64,000 bases of DNA, from contig NZ_LUAW01000017.1 of NCBI RefSeq assembly GCF_001605895.1, forward strand, positions 1-64,000, given 5' to 3'. The notes below the pieces were generated by a model. That model was not told the origin of the DNA. It saw only the letters and a list, made by a program, of their open reading frames with translations, and made no database searches. Position 1 is the stretch's first letter. Each line of letters opens with the position of its first letter. Positions 36,808 through 45,535 of the stretch are shown here, in pieces. The stretch is from Acinetobacter pragensis (GTDB lineage Bacteria > Pseudomonadota > Gammaproteobacteria > Pseudomonadales > Moraxellaceae). The translations under genes and the position numbers were made by a program.

Positions 36808-36945
36808 TGCGTTGAAGAATTGTAAGCCGCTGTGCCTATTTAAAGAAAATTCAGCTTGTTTTACATTAAGTCAAAACAAAAGGCGCTTTATTCGGCATAA
36901 TAGTCATTATTCTATCGCCATTAATCATTTGAAGTGAGCTTTCCC

Positions 36946-37488
36946 ATGTTAACAGCCCAGCAGCAAGTTTTTGTGCAAGCTTTAGAAGAGCAGAACCTGA
37001 CACAGGTTAAGCAGCTATTAGCGGAAGGCTTGAATCCGAATTTTATCGACTTTGATAAAGGCCCTGCGATTTCTGTCTGGTCTGACGGCTTATTCAAATG
37101 GTGGGAAGAAATTTGCGAAGCGTATGAAGCGGGCGCGCCATTGTCTGAAACTCAGAAGCAGGAACGTCTGGCTGTGCATATGGATATTTTAGACGCGCTG
37201 ATTTCAGCTAAAGTGAATTTGCATTTATGGGATGCAGAGGAGCTATATGGCCCATTATGGGATGCTGCCAGCGCTGCGTGCGTGCCTGCTGTAAAACGCC
37301 TGCTGGAAGAACAGGTGAACACGAACAGCAAAGACAGCGACGGCTTAACGATTCTGTCATCCATCAGCGATTTATTTTTCGACTGCGATTTCGATGAGAT
37401 TAACTGGTCTGAATCACTGGATGAAGAAAAACAGACTTTAGAATTGCTGCGCAGCCATGGCGCCAAAATGACCAAAGAATTGGCATAA
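36946..37488 (+). CDS. Ankyrin-repeat-like protein
   Basis: The 180-residue cytoplasmic protein shows ankyrin-type helices: VFVQALEEQNLTQVKQLLAEGLNPN at the N-terminus (in parts), then MDILDALISAKVNLHLWD and PLWDAASAACVPAVKRLLEEQVN, and a final LELLRSHGAKMTKEL helix. There is no leader. I chose ATG 36946; a GTG at 36934 in frame is possible, since GAAG precedes both. An outer-membrane protein gene starts 14 bases later, so they are likely co-transcribed. Confidence 0.65.
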   Translation: MLTAQQQVFVQALEEQNLTQVKQLLAEGLNPNFIDFDKGPAISVWSDGLFKWWEEICEAYEAGAPLSETQKQERLAVHMDILDALISAKVNLHLWDAEELYGPLWDAASAACVPAVKRLLEEQVNTNSKDSDGLTILSSISDLFFDCDFDEINWSESLDEEKQTLELLRSHGAKMTKELA

Positions 37489-37502
37489 TTAACGGGACTT
37501 TC

Positions 37503-38285
37503 ATGACGACGATGAATACAACAATCAAAATATTTGCAATTTCCGCGCTGACAGTCGTCAGTACATGCAGTCTGGCTGCAGATTTTTCGTTTGACCGTCC
37601 GGGTACAGGTTTTGGCACAGGCATCACGCCGGTGGGCAAGCTGGCATGGGAACAAGGGCTGCCTAGCGCGGCTTATCAGGAAAGTACCGATGCCGCCGGA
37701 CAAAAGTCAAAAAATATGACTTTGAACGGTGACATGCTGCTGCGCACAGGCTTGGCCAAAGATTTAGAACTGCAATTGGGCTGGCAGGGCCCTGCATGGT
37801 TTAAAACTAAAACTGGCGGACGCAGTGTAGAAAACGATGGTTTGGGCGATGTCAGCATTGGCCTGAAAAAAGCCATTGATTTGGACGATGAACAGCTGTC
37901 TATGGCCATTTTAGCTGAAGCCATTTTGGCTACCGGCAATGAAGGCTTCAGCAATGATGATGATATTTACAGCCTGAGCTCGGCAGTTTCCTATCAATAC
38001 AGTGAATTGCTGAATACTTCGATTACGATGCGTTATGAAGTTCAAAACAGCGACTGGGCGGTTTCCGCTATTCCAACGATTGAATATCAAATTGCTGGGA
38101 AATTATCCGGCTATTCTGAATTCGTATTCCGCAAAGCTGAAAGCGAAGATCAGGAATATGCGTTGGGCACCGGTTTAATGTATGCGGTCAATGACCGGAT
38201 GCAGCTGGATGCCAGTGTGGGCGTCGACTTGAACGGCAAAAATAAAAGCTACCGGTCTGGATTAGGTGTTGCATACCTATTTTAA
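37503..38285 (+). CDS. Outer-membrane beta-barrel protein, phenol-MetA-pathway transporter-like
   Basis: The 260-residue product has a signal peptide (cleavage near TCSLAAD, about residue 26) and a beta-barrel pattern with alternating strands and a C-terminal Phe (LGVAYLF). The mature start FSFDRPGTGFGTGITPVGKL and the DGLGDVSIGLKK block resemble the PF13557 family of putative outer-membrane transporters. Function is not established. Two starts (37503 and 37512) are possible; no good ribosome-binding site is visible. dsbD follows about 42 bases on. Confidence 0.72.
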   Translation: MTTMNTTIKIFAISALTVVSTCSLAADFSFDRPGTGFGTGITPVGKLAWEQGLPSAAYQESTDAAGQKSKNMTLNGDMLLRTGLAKDLELQLGWQGPAWFKTKTGGRSVENDGLGDVSIGLKKAIDLDDEQLSMAILAEAILATGNEGFSNDDDIYSLSSAVSYQYSELLNTSITMRYEVQNSDWAVSAIPTIEYQIAGKLSGYSEFVFRKAESEDQEYALGTGLMYAVNDRMQLDASVGVDLNGKNKSYRSGLGVAYLF

Positions 38286-38327
38286 GGCGGTACAGGTTTT
38301 AGATAATCTCAGGATGAGTCTATTTGC

Positions 38328-40115
38328 ATGAATAAATTGGCTTATGGCGCAGCTTTTGCCGTGCTGGTTTGCAGCGCAGGCCTGCAGGCGGAACCGGCAC
38401 TGCTTTCTCCTGAGAAAGCTTTTCCATTGACGGTAATTTCCAGCTCTGAGCAGCAGGCTGAGCTGAGCTGGAGCATTCCGCCCAATTATTATCTTTATCA
38501 GCACAAAATTACTGTACAGCAGGGCACCCAGCCGCTGGCGCTGAATTTACCGCCTGCTGAAAGCCTGCATGACGATAATTTTGGTCAAGTGCAGGTCTAT
38601 TATCAGCAGCTGCAGCTGCATATTCCGACTCAAGCCTCACAGCAGTATCATGTGACATGGCAAGGCTGTGCAAAAGACCGCGTTTGCTATCCGCCGCAAA
38701 GCATCGACTTTCAAACCGATGCCAATGGCTTAGTCAGCCTGCAAAATCAGGGCAAGAGCCGTCAGCTGCTGGATTTAGCCAGCAGCAGTAATGCGCAAAA
38801 CAGCGCATTGCCTGTTTCTGAGGCCCCCGCGGCAGCGCAGGAAAATAGGGCTGCCGCTGATGATTCAGGAGCAGCAGCCCAAGATCAAATGTGGTCAGAA
38901 AAGTTAGCGGAAAGCTCATTGGCATATGGTTTGCTGCTGTTCTTCGGTTTAGGAATGCTCTTGGCGTTCACGCCCTGCTCTTTGCCGATGCTGCCGATTT
39001 TGACCTCACTGATTGTCCGTGACAGCAAAGGCTTAAAAGCGTGGATGATTGCACTGACCTTTGTCTGCAGTATGGCTATGGTCTATGCGGTTTTGGGGCT
39101 GATAGCATCATCTGCGGGCTTGAATTTTCAGCGCTGGCTGCAGCAGCCGTCTACATTAATTGCTTTTAGCCTGCTGTTTGTGGTTTTTGCGCTGAATTTA
39201 TTCGGGCTGTTTGAAATTAAATTGCCGCGTGCGCTGGTGCAGCGCTTGGATCATGTGCAGTCGATGCAAAAAGGCGGCAGTCTGGTCGGCGCCGGCATTA
39301 TGGGCATGATTTCAGCCTTGCTGGTGGGGCCATGCATGACGGCGCCGCTGGCTGGCGCGCTGCTGTTTATTTCACAAACCCAAAGCCAGTGGCAGGGCGC
39401 ACTGCTGCTGTTTACTTTGGGTTTTGGCATGGGGACGCCGCTGTTGCTGGCCAGTGTGCTGGGTTCGCGCGTTTTGCCTAAGGCAGGCATGTGGATGAAC
39501 CAGATCAAGGTGCTGTTCGCCTTTATTATGCTGGGGCTGGCGCTGTATTTTGTCCGCCCGCTGATCAGTGAAGCCTGGATGCAATGGCTGTCTTTGGCGC
39601 TGGAACTCAGTTTTGTCGGCTATCTTCTCCGGTGTATTTTCCGGCGCAGTGCGCCGCTGAAATGGCTGTATATTCTGGCTCTGGGGCTGGCCGTACCATA
39701 TATGGCGTACAGCCAGTATCAGCAAAGCCAGCGTTTTTTTGCTGAGCAGGCATCTGCGCAGGCGCTTTGGCATCAGGCGAAGACCGCGGCTGAGTTTCAG
39801 CAGATGCTGAGTCAAATTCCGGCAGGCCAAAAGGCGATTATTGATGTCTATGCCGACTGGTGTGTGGCTTGCCAGCCCATAGAACACCGTATTTTAAAGT
39901 CCGCGCGAGTGCAGCAGGCTTTGGCGCCTTATTATTTAATCAAGCTGGATTTGAGTCATTATGATGAGGCGCATCAGGTTTTGCTGAATCAGTGGGATAT
40001 TTTAGGCCCGCCAACTTATTTATTTTTAAATGAGCAGCATCAGGAAGTCCGCGGGCTGCGCCTGACTGGCGCTTTTACAGAAGAAGAATTGCTGCAGCAG
40101 CTGAGCCGGTTTTGA
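38328..40115 (+). CDS. dsbD: Thiol:disulfide interchange protein DsbD
   Basis: DsbD carries electrons from cytoplasmic thioredoxin to periplasmic DsbC-type proteins and cytochrome c maturation. The 595-residue protein has a signal peptide, an N-terminal immunoglobulin-like domain with Cys114 and Cys120, a central eight-helix domain with Cys217 (FTPCSLPML) and Cys336 (VGPCMTAPL), and a C-terminal thioredoxin domain with WCVAC (Cys512, Cys515). All six redox cysteines are present and length is normal. The GST gene starts 36 bases after its stop. Confidence 0.95.
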   Translation: MNKLAYGAAFAVLVCSAGLQAEPALLSPEKAFPLTVISSSEQQAELSWSIPPNYYLYQHKITVQQGTQPLALNLPPAESLHDDNFGQVQVYYQQLQLHIPTQASQQYHVTWQGCAKDRVCYPPQSIDFQTDANGLVSLQNQGKSRQLLDLASSSNAQNSALPVSEAPAAAQENRAAADDSGAAAQDQMWSEKLAESSLAYGLLLFFGLGMLLAFTPCSLPMLPILTSLIVRDSKGLKAWMIALTFVCSMAMVYAVLGLIASSAGLNFQRWLQQPSTLIAFSLLFVVFALNLFGLFEIKLPRALVQRLDHVQSMQKGGSLVGAGIMGMISALLVGPCMTAPLAGALLFISQTQSQWQGALLLFTLGFGMGTPLLLASVLGSRVLPKAGMWMNQIKVLFAFIMLGLALYFVRPLISEAWMQWLSLALELSFVGYLLRCIFRRSAPLKWLYILALGLAVPYMAYSQYQQSQRFFAEQASAQALWHQAKTAAEFQQMLSQIPAGQKAIIDVYADWCVACQPIEHRILKSARVQQALAPYYLIKLDLSHYDEAHQVLLNQWDILGPPTYLFLNEQHQEVRGLRLTGAFTEEELLQQLSRF

Positions 40116-40151
40116 CTCTTGCCGCTGTCTTAGCTAATCAGGAGTATGGCG

Positions 40152-40817
40152 ATGCAGCTGTTAATCGCAAATAAAAATTATTCCAGCTGGTCCATGCGCC
40201 CTTGGCTGGTGCTGAAGGCCTTCAATCTGCCTTTTGATGAAGTCATGATCGTCTTTTCGGATGAACCCTATGCGGGCGAGTTCAAACAAAAAGTGCTGGC
40301 GGTCAATCCGAATGGCAAGGTTCCTATTTTGCTGGATCAAGAGCAGATGGTCTGGGATTCGCTGGCCATTTGTGAATATTTGGCGGAGAAATTTCCGCAG
40401 CATGCGCTGTGGCCTGCCGATTTGGCGCTGCGGGTTCGGGCGCGCTGTATTTCGGCAGAAATGCATAGCGGTTTCATGAGCTTGCGCAGCCAATGCGGTA
40501 TGAATATTCATGCCGATTTAAAGGCATTGGGCGCAAAATTATGGGCAGAGGATGAAAGCCTGCGCAAGGATATGGCGCGCATTGAGCAAATTTGGACGGC
40601 GCGTCCACGCTTAGATGGCTTTCTGTGCGGAGAATTTTCAATTGCAGATGCCTTTTATGCGCCAGTCGTCATGCGTTTGAATACGTATGGACTGCCGGTC
40701 AGTGATTCTGCACAGCGCTATATGGCGCTGATGATAGCGCATCCAGCCGTGCAGCAATGGATGCAAGAGGCTGTGGCTGAACCGATGCGGGTCGCGTATT
40801 TGGAAGCCAATCCCTGA
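40152..40817 (+). CDS. Glutathione S-transferase family protein
   Basis: The 221-residue cytosolic protein has the thioredoxin-like N-terminal domain (LLIANKNYSSWSMRPWL, and NPNGKVPILLD, the cis-Pro loop, with DSLAICEYLAEKFP for glutathione binding) and an all-helical C-terminal domain. It uses Ser rather than Tyr at the N-terminal active position (SSWSMR). I use ATG 40152, because AGGAG lies seven bases upstream; ATG 40146 would be only one base from that site. Substrate unknown. It follows dsbD. Confidence 0.87.
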   Translation: MQLLIANKNYSSWSMRPWLVLKAFNLPFDEVMIVFSDEPYAGEFKQKVLAVNPNGKVPILLDQEQMVWDSLAICEYLAEKFPQHALWPADLALRVRARCISAEMHSGFMSLRSQCGMNIHADLKALGAKLWAEDESLRKDMARIEQIWTARPRLDGFLCGEFSIADAFYAPVVMRLNTYGLPVSDSAQRYMALMIAHPAVQQWMQEAVAEPMRVAYLEANP

Positions 40818-40826
40818 CCGGGAGCC

Positions 40827-42014
40827 TTATCGCGCTGGTTCTGAAGCTGAAAAATAGATTTCAACTGAATTTCGGCCGTTGGCTTTGGCTTGATACAGGG
40901 CTTTGTCAGCCTGACTGAGCAACTGCTGCGGCCGGAATTCAGTTTCAGAAACGGCAATGCCGAAACTGGCGGTAATGTGAATGCGCTGTCCTTCATCGGC
41001 AAACAGTTCAACCTGCTCAATCGCTGAACGGCAGCGCTCTGCAACCTGCTGCGCCTGTTCTAAACTGGATTGATGCAAAATTAAAATAAATTCTTCACCG
41101 CCGAACCGTCCAACTACATCAGTGCCGCGCACCAGCTGGCTAAGAATTTCGCTGACTTTCACTAAGGCTTCATCGCCCTTATGATGCCCGAACTGATCAT
41201 TGATATGTTTGAAGTGATCCAGATCCAGCAGCACCAGCGCATAGTCTTCTTGGTCGGGATCACTTAATCGGTCGAGGCACTGATTGATGCTGCGGCGGTT
41301 GAATAAATTGGTCAGCGGGTCCATTTGACTCAGCTGCTGAATTAAGCGCTCGCGGTGGCGCCATTGGCTCAGCAGAATTTCAAACAGGGCGAGGCAAGTG
41401 CATAAGATTGGCGTGATAAAAAACAGCATCGACAGCAGCCAAAAATGATTGCTGTAATAGGGGCCGTTGATTTGAAATAGCGGGCCATAGCTTAAATTGC
41501 CTGTATAGCTGAGATAAGCGCTGCCAATTAAATATAAGGTGGCCGGGATAAATGCGCTGTATACGATCACGCGCGGAAGCAGCACTAGGCCCACTGTAAC
41601 TAAGCTGACGTAGGAAATCATGGTGGCGGGGCTGAGTACACCTACCAGATAGCCGTCACGGCAAAGCGAAATCACAAACAGCCCGACCGATAAATAGGGC
41701 AGCGCCAGTTTGACCCAGCGTTTATGCTGCCAAGCAAAGCAGGGCCAGATCAGCAGAAGCAGCAGCACGAAAAAAATGCTGTTCAATATGAGCTGAGATT
41801 GAACTGAAGGGACATTGACCCATTGCCAAACGCTAGGGGTCAGCAATACAAAGGACTTCCAGATGATCCAGGTCAGATGAACGGCCGCCCCTAAAAAAAG
41901 CATGAGTGCGCATTTTTTGAGGATATTCCAGTTCATGACGACTTCATCTTCGAGCATATATTTCAGAATTTTTTGCTCAGAGACGGCTTCGCCTTTTGGA
42001 GGAACTATCTTCAT
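40827..42014 (-). CDS. Membrane diguanylate cyclase with GGDEF domain
   Basis: The 395-residue protein has about six membrane segments (residues 35-215) and a C-terminal GGDEF domain (about 228-390). The active-site motif is GGEEF (305-309), a functional variant, and the inhibitory I-site RGTD (296-299) lies five residues upstream. DLDHFKHINDQFGH is present. It should make cyclic di-GMP under feedback control from a membrane-sensed signal. The start is ATG 42014; internal ATGs at residues 20 and 27 are alternatives. It ends only ten bases from the convergent GST gene. Confidence 0.9.
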   Translation of the reverse strand: MKIVPPKGEAVSEQKILKYMLEDEVVMNWNILKKCALMLFLGAAVHLTWIIWKSFVLLTPSVWQWVNVPSVQSQLILNSIFFVLLLLLIWPCFAWQHKRWVKLALPYLSVGLFVISLCRDGYLVGVLSPATMISYVSLVTVGLVLLPRVIVYSAFIPATLYLIGSAYLSYTGNLSYGPLFQINGPYYSNHFWLLSMLFFITPILCTCLALFEILLSQWRHRERLIQQLSQMDPLTNLFNRRSINQCLDRLSDPDQEDYALVLLDLDHFKHINDQFGHHKGDEALVKVSEILSQLVRGTDVVGRFGGEEFILILHQSSLEQAQQVAERCRSAIEQVELFADEGQRIHITASFGIAVSETEFRPQQLLSQADKALYQAKANGRNSVEIYFSASEPAR

Positions 42015-42267
42015 GCGTTTATATTCACCTTTATCATAATTATATTTTTTTCTTAAAGTTTATGTAGATAGGCTGTTTTAAAATCTAAAATAGCATGCTT
42101 TAAAACATTTGGTAATGGCTATTTTTCAATCAAGACTTAGACCGGAAAGGCAAAATGCCCAAATTGTTCTGAATATGAAACAGTGTGTATTAATGCAGAG
42201 GATTATTTCATTCCTGAATTTTTTGTAGACTAGCCTCAATTCATAAATTATAGAAACGGGTTTGATC

Positions 42268-42834
42268 ATGAAAGTTCTGCATATCGATTCCAGCATCATG
42301 GGTGACGCTTCAGTATCCCGCCAGCTTAGCCAAGCCATTGTTGCGCAGCTGAAAGACAAGCATGCGGATGCGCAAGTGGATTATTTGGATTTGGCGCAGC
42401 AGCCGATTCCGCATTTGACCGCTGAAATTTTGATGGGCAAAGATGCAGAACAGGCCGCTTTGGGTGAGCAGATTATTCAGCAGTATCTGGATGCCGATGT
42501 CGTGGTTGTTGGCGCAGCCATGTATAACTTCGGCTTATCTTCTGCTTTAAAAGCTTGGATTGACCGTATCAGTGTGGCAGGCAAAACCTTTAAATATACT
42601 GAAAATGGCCCTGTTGGCCTAGCGGGCGGTAAAAAAGCCTATATCGCCAGCAGCCGCGGCGGTGTTTACGGTGAAAACAGCCCTGTCGATTTTCAGGAAG
42701 GCATGCTGAAAACCGTATTTGGCTTTACTGGCGTGAATGATGTTGAAATTATCCGTGCAGAAGGCGTCAATATGGGCGCTGAGCTGAAAGACAAAGCCAT
42801 GGCGGATGCAATGTCTAAAATTCAAGCAATTTAG
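42268..42834 (+). CDS. azoR: FMN-dependent NADH-azoreductase
   Basis: The 188-residue flavodoxin-like protein begins MKVLHIDSSIMGDASVSR, the FMN phosphate-binding start, with the AMYNFGLSSALKAWIDRI block near 90-107 and SSRGGVYG near 130-137. It reduces quinones and azo dyes with NADH as a two-electron carrier, usually against quinone stress. I use ATG 42268; an in-frame TTG two codons upstream is not needed. It stands alone before a UUCG-loop terminator. Confidence 0.92.
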   Translation: MKVLHIDSSIMGDASVSRQLSQAIVAQLKDKHADAQVDYLDLAQQPIPHLTAEILMGKDAEQAALGEQIIQQYLDADVVVVGAAMYNFGLSSALKAWIDRISVAGKTFKYTENGPVGLAGGKKAYIASSRGGVYGENSPVDFQEGMLKTVFGFTGVNDVEIIRAEGVNMGAELKDKAMADAMSKIQAI

Positions 42835-42883
42835 AATATTTCCTCGGCTGAAGCCTCTCCCTTCAATGGATTCAGCTTTTTAT

Positions 42884-42908
42884 GGTCAGCTTCGGCTGAC
42901 CTTTTTTT
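42884..42908 (+). terminator. Terminator with UUCG tetraloop after azoR
   Basis: The arms GGTCAGC and GCTGACC (42884-42890 and 42895-42901) close a TTCG loop; seven T follow. Confidence 0.94.
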
Positions 42909-42961
42909 ATACTTGGATTCTCAGATGATGCGGCACAAACTGTTGCCTTGCCCATAGCGGC

Positions 42962-43873
42962 TCAGTCCCGGTCTAGGCGGTGGGCAAAATCAGACAGATC
43001 CGCCAAAGCGCGCTGGCCTTCTTCAAACCATGCGCTGAACATTTGAAAATTGTGCCACATCCCCGTATAGATTTTAAATTCAACATCTACACCGGCCTCA
43101 TCCGCCTTGTCTTTAAAGCGCTGCGCATCATCCAGCAGAATTTCCTTCGAGCCGACTTGAATATGAATGGGCGGCAATCCGGCTAAATCGGCAAAAAACG
43201 GAGAAACAAAGGGATCTGCCCGGTCTACAGATTTTGGCACATAATAATCGATGCCTGCTTCAAGCGCTTCAATACTCAGCAGGGCATCATGCTTTTGGTT
43301 AAAGCGCAGTGATTCGCTGCTTAAGGTCAAATCTAAAAAGGGTGACATTAAAATCAGCCCACTGACTTGCGGGAGCTGTTCTTTTTGAATCCGCAGCGCC
43401 AGCGCCAAGGCTAAATTAGCGCCGCAGGAATCGCCTGACAAAATGATATCTTTGGCCTGTATGCCTTGGTCCAGCAGCTGGCAGTAAACATCAAACAGCG
43501 CATCCAGCCCTTCTGGATATTGATATTCGGGTGACAGCGGATAATCCAAATGCAGCACCTGCATTTGTGTGCGCGCGGCCACTTGCGTCAAGAATGCGCG
43601 GTGGGTGTTCATTGAGCCGAGAAAAAATGCACCGCCGTGAATATGGAAAATCAGCTGCGTGGACGCATTTTGCGGTTTCAGCTCTTCCGCACGCAGGCCT
43701 GCAAGGCGCAGCGGACGCACCTGAATATCGGAATTTTGCGGAATCATGCGGCAGAGCTGTTCCAGTGCAAAACGCAGCGTGCCGGGCGGCAGGTTGAACT
43801 GGCTGGGCGCGCGGATTGCCGCTTTCAGAAAACGTTCTGTAAATAATTGTTTCGTCAGTGGAGAGATCTTCAT
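42962..43873 (-). CDS. HSL-type (GDSxG) esterase
   Basis: The 303-residue alpha/beta hydrolase has the oxyanion motif HIHGGAFFLGS (about residues 77-87), the nucleophile Ser149 in GDSCG, Asp near 244 (DPFVSPF) and His near 272 (GMWHNFQMF), as in the hormone-sensitive-lipase family. The fourth motif position is Cys where most members have Ala. It probably hydrolyses short acyl esters in the cytoplasm; no leader is present. The substrate is unknown. Confidence 0.85.
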   Translation of the reverse strand: MKISPLTKQLFTERFLKAAIRAPSQFNLPPGTLRFALEQLCRMIPQNSDIQVRPLRLAGLRAEELKPQNASTQLIFHIHGGAFFLGSMNTHRAFLTQVAARTQMQVLHLDYPLSPEYQYPEGLDALFDVYCQLLDQGIQAKDIILSGDSCGANLALALALRIQKEQLPQVSGLILMSPFLDLTLSSESLRFNQKHDALLSIEALEAGIDYYVPKSVDRADPFVSPFFADLAGLPPIHIQVGSKEILLDDAQRFKDKADEAGVDVEFKIYTGMWHNFQMFSAWFEEGQRALADLSDFAHRLDRD

Positions 43874-44028
43874 GCTGTTTCCATCTTTTTATCTTTTTTG
43901 GCCTGAGTTTGCTTATTTACCAACACAAGTTACAAGGTTACACTAAATGGTCACATTCAAAAATTGCAAATTTGTTGTGAGTTTTTAATAATTAAGCTGT
44001 CTATACCAGACCAGGGAAATAAACAAAA

Positions 44029-44466
44029 ATGAAAAAAATTGCGCTAGCATTAGGATTACTTGGGTTGACTGCATTGGCAAACGCTGCAGACCCTTTAAAT
44101 GGCACATCTTGGAAGACAATTGATGATAAAACCAAGCAGCCGAAAGCTATTGTAAAATTTACTGAGCAAAAGAATGGAACATTGACTGCCAGCATTCAGC
44201 AGATTTTGACCAAGGGCGAAGAAAATGCCTGCACCAAATGTGAAGGCCCGTATCACAACAAATCACTGAAAGGCTTGCGTATTGTCAGCGGCCTTAAAAA
44301 TACCGGTGGTACAAGCTATGCAGATGGGACTATTTTAGATCCGCAGTCTGGCAAAACTTACCGCTTGAAAGGTGAGATTGCTGATGGCGGCAAAAAACTT
44401 GAGTTGCGCGGCTTTATTGGCGTCTCTGTGCTTGGCCGTAACCAAACTTGGATTCGCGCGAACTGA
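44029..44466 (+). CDS. DUF2147 family exported protein
   Basis: The 145-residue product has a signal peptide (MKKIALALGLLG... cleaved near NAAD, residue 21) and a DUF2147 domain: NGTSWKTIDDKTKQPKAIVKF, a Cys pair in ENACTKCEGPYHNK, GLRIVSGLKNTGGTSYADG and ILDPQSGKTYRLKGE, ending LGRNQTWIR. It is a lipocalin-like periplasmic protein of unknown role. Its 155-base upstream gap is AT-rich. Confidence 0.87.
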   Translation: MKKIALALGLLGLTALANAADPLNGTSWKTIDDKTKQPKAIVKFTEQKNGTLTASIQQILTKGEENACTKCEGPYHNKSLKGLRIVSGLKNTGGTSYADGTILDPQSGKTYRLKGEIADGGKKLELRGFIGVSVLGRNQTWIRAN

Positions 44467-44517
44467 TTTTGCCCGAGCCGGTCTTGCCTGATCCAAAAGG
44501 CAATTCCAGAGAAATTC

Positions 44518-44550
44518 AAAAAACCTGACTGTATGCAGTCAGGTTTTTTT
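44518..44550. terminator. Bidirectional terminator between the DUF2147 and ArsC-like genes
   Basis: The arms A6-CCTGACTG (44518-44531) and CAGTCAGG-T6 (44536-44549) surround a TATG loop. Confidence 0.94.
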
Positions 44551-44584
44551 ATACGCGGCCGTCGGGTGTAAGCATCTTTAAATT

Positions 44585-44932
44585 TTATTTTAAATTACGG
44601 TAAGCGCCTTCATCAAAACCGACAATCAGGCCTTGCTGGGTTTGCAGTACCGGGCGTTTAAGCATGCTGCTGTGCGCTGTCAGGGTTTCAATTAAATGCG
44701 CCTCACTAGCAAGCGCTGCCTGCTGTTCAGCTTCATCAAGCTTTTTCCAAGTGGTGCCTTTTTTATTCAAAATAATGTCCGCGCCTTTGGCATCCAGCCA
44801 CGTTTTTACTGTTTCAGCATCGATCCCCTGTTTTTTATAGTCATGAAATTCATAAGCAAGGCCTAATTCATTCAGCAGGTCGAAGGCTTTTTTCATGGTG
44901 CTGCAGTTCTTGATGCCGTAAATCTTGAGCAT
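44585..44932 (-). CDS. ArsC/Spx-family protein, YffB-like
   Basis: The 115-residue thioredoxin-fold protein starts MLKIYGIKNCSTMKKAFDLL with a single active Cys10 (KNCSTMKKA), unlike the CxxC of true thioredoxins, and has YEFHDYKKQGID and SSMLKRPVLQ, the family motif MLKRPV near the C-terminus. This matches the YffB group of ArsC-like proteins, which bind glutathione and whose role is not settled. I use ATG 44932, nine bases after AGGAT; the longer frame to 44965 is not conserved. Confidence 0.87.
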   Translation of the reverse strand: MLKIYGIKNCSTMKKAFDLLNELGLAYEFHDYKKQGIDAETVKTWLDAKGADIILNKKGTTWKKLDEAEQQAALASEAHLIETLTAHSSMLKRPVLQTQQGLIVGFDEGAYRNLK

Positions 44933-45202
44933 TGGGATATATCCTAAACGTAATAAGTTATGCAATGTTCAACAGATTAACTAAAAATGCGTGAAAGCTC
45001 TATGCCTGTGTCCGCCGCTTTTATCATTTTAATTTTTTTTAGCATGCGTGCCGCTGCTGTAATGAAATCGACATAAAGCCGCTCTAGACTGAGAGCCAAG
45101 AAGAACAGATCAGCAAATATTGAAAAAAATCGAAGATTAAAATCAAGCGTCTGCAACGCACAGCATAAAAAAAGAAAAATAATAAAATACAACAATACGC
45201 TG

Positions 45203-45218
45203 TGCAGAGATCTCTGCA
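45203..45218. promoter_or_regulatory. Perfect 16-base palindrome in the ArsC-crc gap
   Basis: TGCAGAGATCTCTGCA reads the same on both strands. Neither neighbouring gene starts close by, so its target is unclear. Confidence 0.3.
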
Positions 45219-45276
45219 GGTATTTGCCGAGTAACTGCTTAAAATGCAGGAAAATTGATGAGGGGAAAAAGAGAAA

Positions 45277-45307
45277 ACCCGCATTTAATCATCCTGATCA
45301 TGCGGGT
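45277..45307 (-). terminator. Hairpin downstream of crc, possible terminator
   Basis: The arms ACCCGCAT (45277-45284) and ATGCGGGT (45300-45307) with a 15-base loop. On the minus strand a T-rich tract follows, so it could end the crc message about 230 bases past the stop. Confidence 0.5.
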
Positions 45308-45535
45308 CTCAGTACAACGTCCATTGTCACATCCATGAAAAACAAGCTAAATCTTTTAGTCTGTTTTTGTTTTCTTCCTACGGCGTCCTATCCTTTTGTG
45401 TCATCCTGACATGTCCCTGTGCCGTGCGACAATAATGCGCTGCATTCAAAGTGAGATAAATCTGCTAAAACGGCAGTGCTTGTGAGAAATTGACCTTGAT
45501 TCAGTGAACATGTGTTTACTTAATCTGCAAAAAAT

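Larger units (their letters stand above)
44933..45535. other. Gap of about 600 bases between the ArsC-like gene and crc
   Basis: No supported gene; AT-rich. Minus-strand frames at 44977-45195 and 45084-45284 are compositional. It holds the palindrome at 45203-45218, a hairpin at 45277-45307 and nothing else I recognise. Confidence 0.4.

Noticed and set aside
39372-39887. Minus-strand frame of 171 codons opposite dsbD
   Set aside because: Gln/Arg-rich shadow of the dsbD coding sequence.
44977-45284. Short hydrophobic minus-strand frames before crc
   Set aside because: Very AT-rich, overlapping each other, no start site; more likely chance than a membrane peptide.
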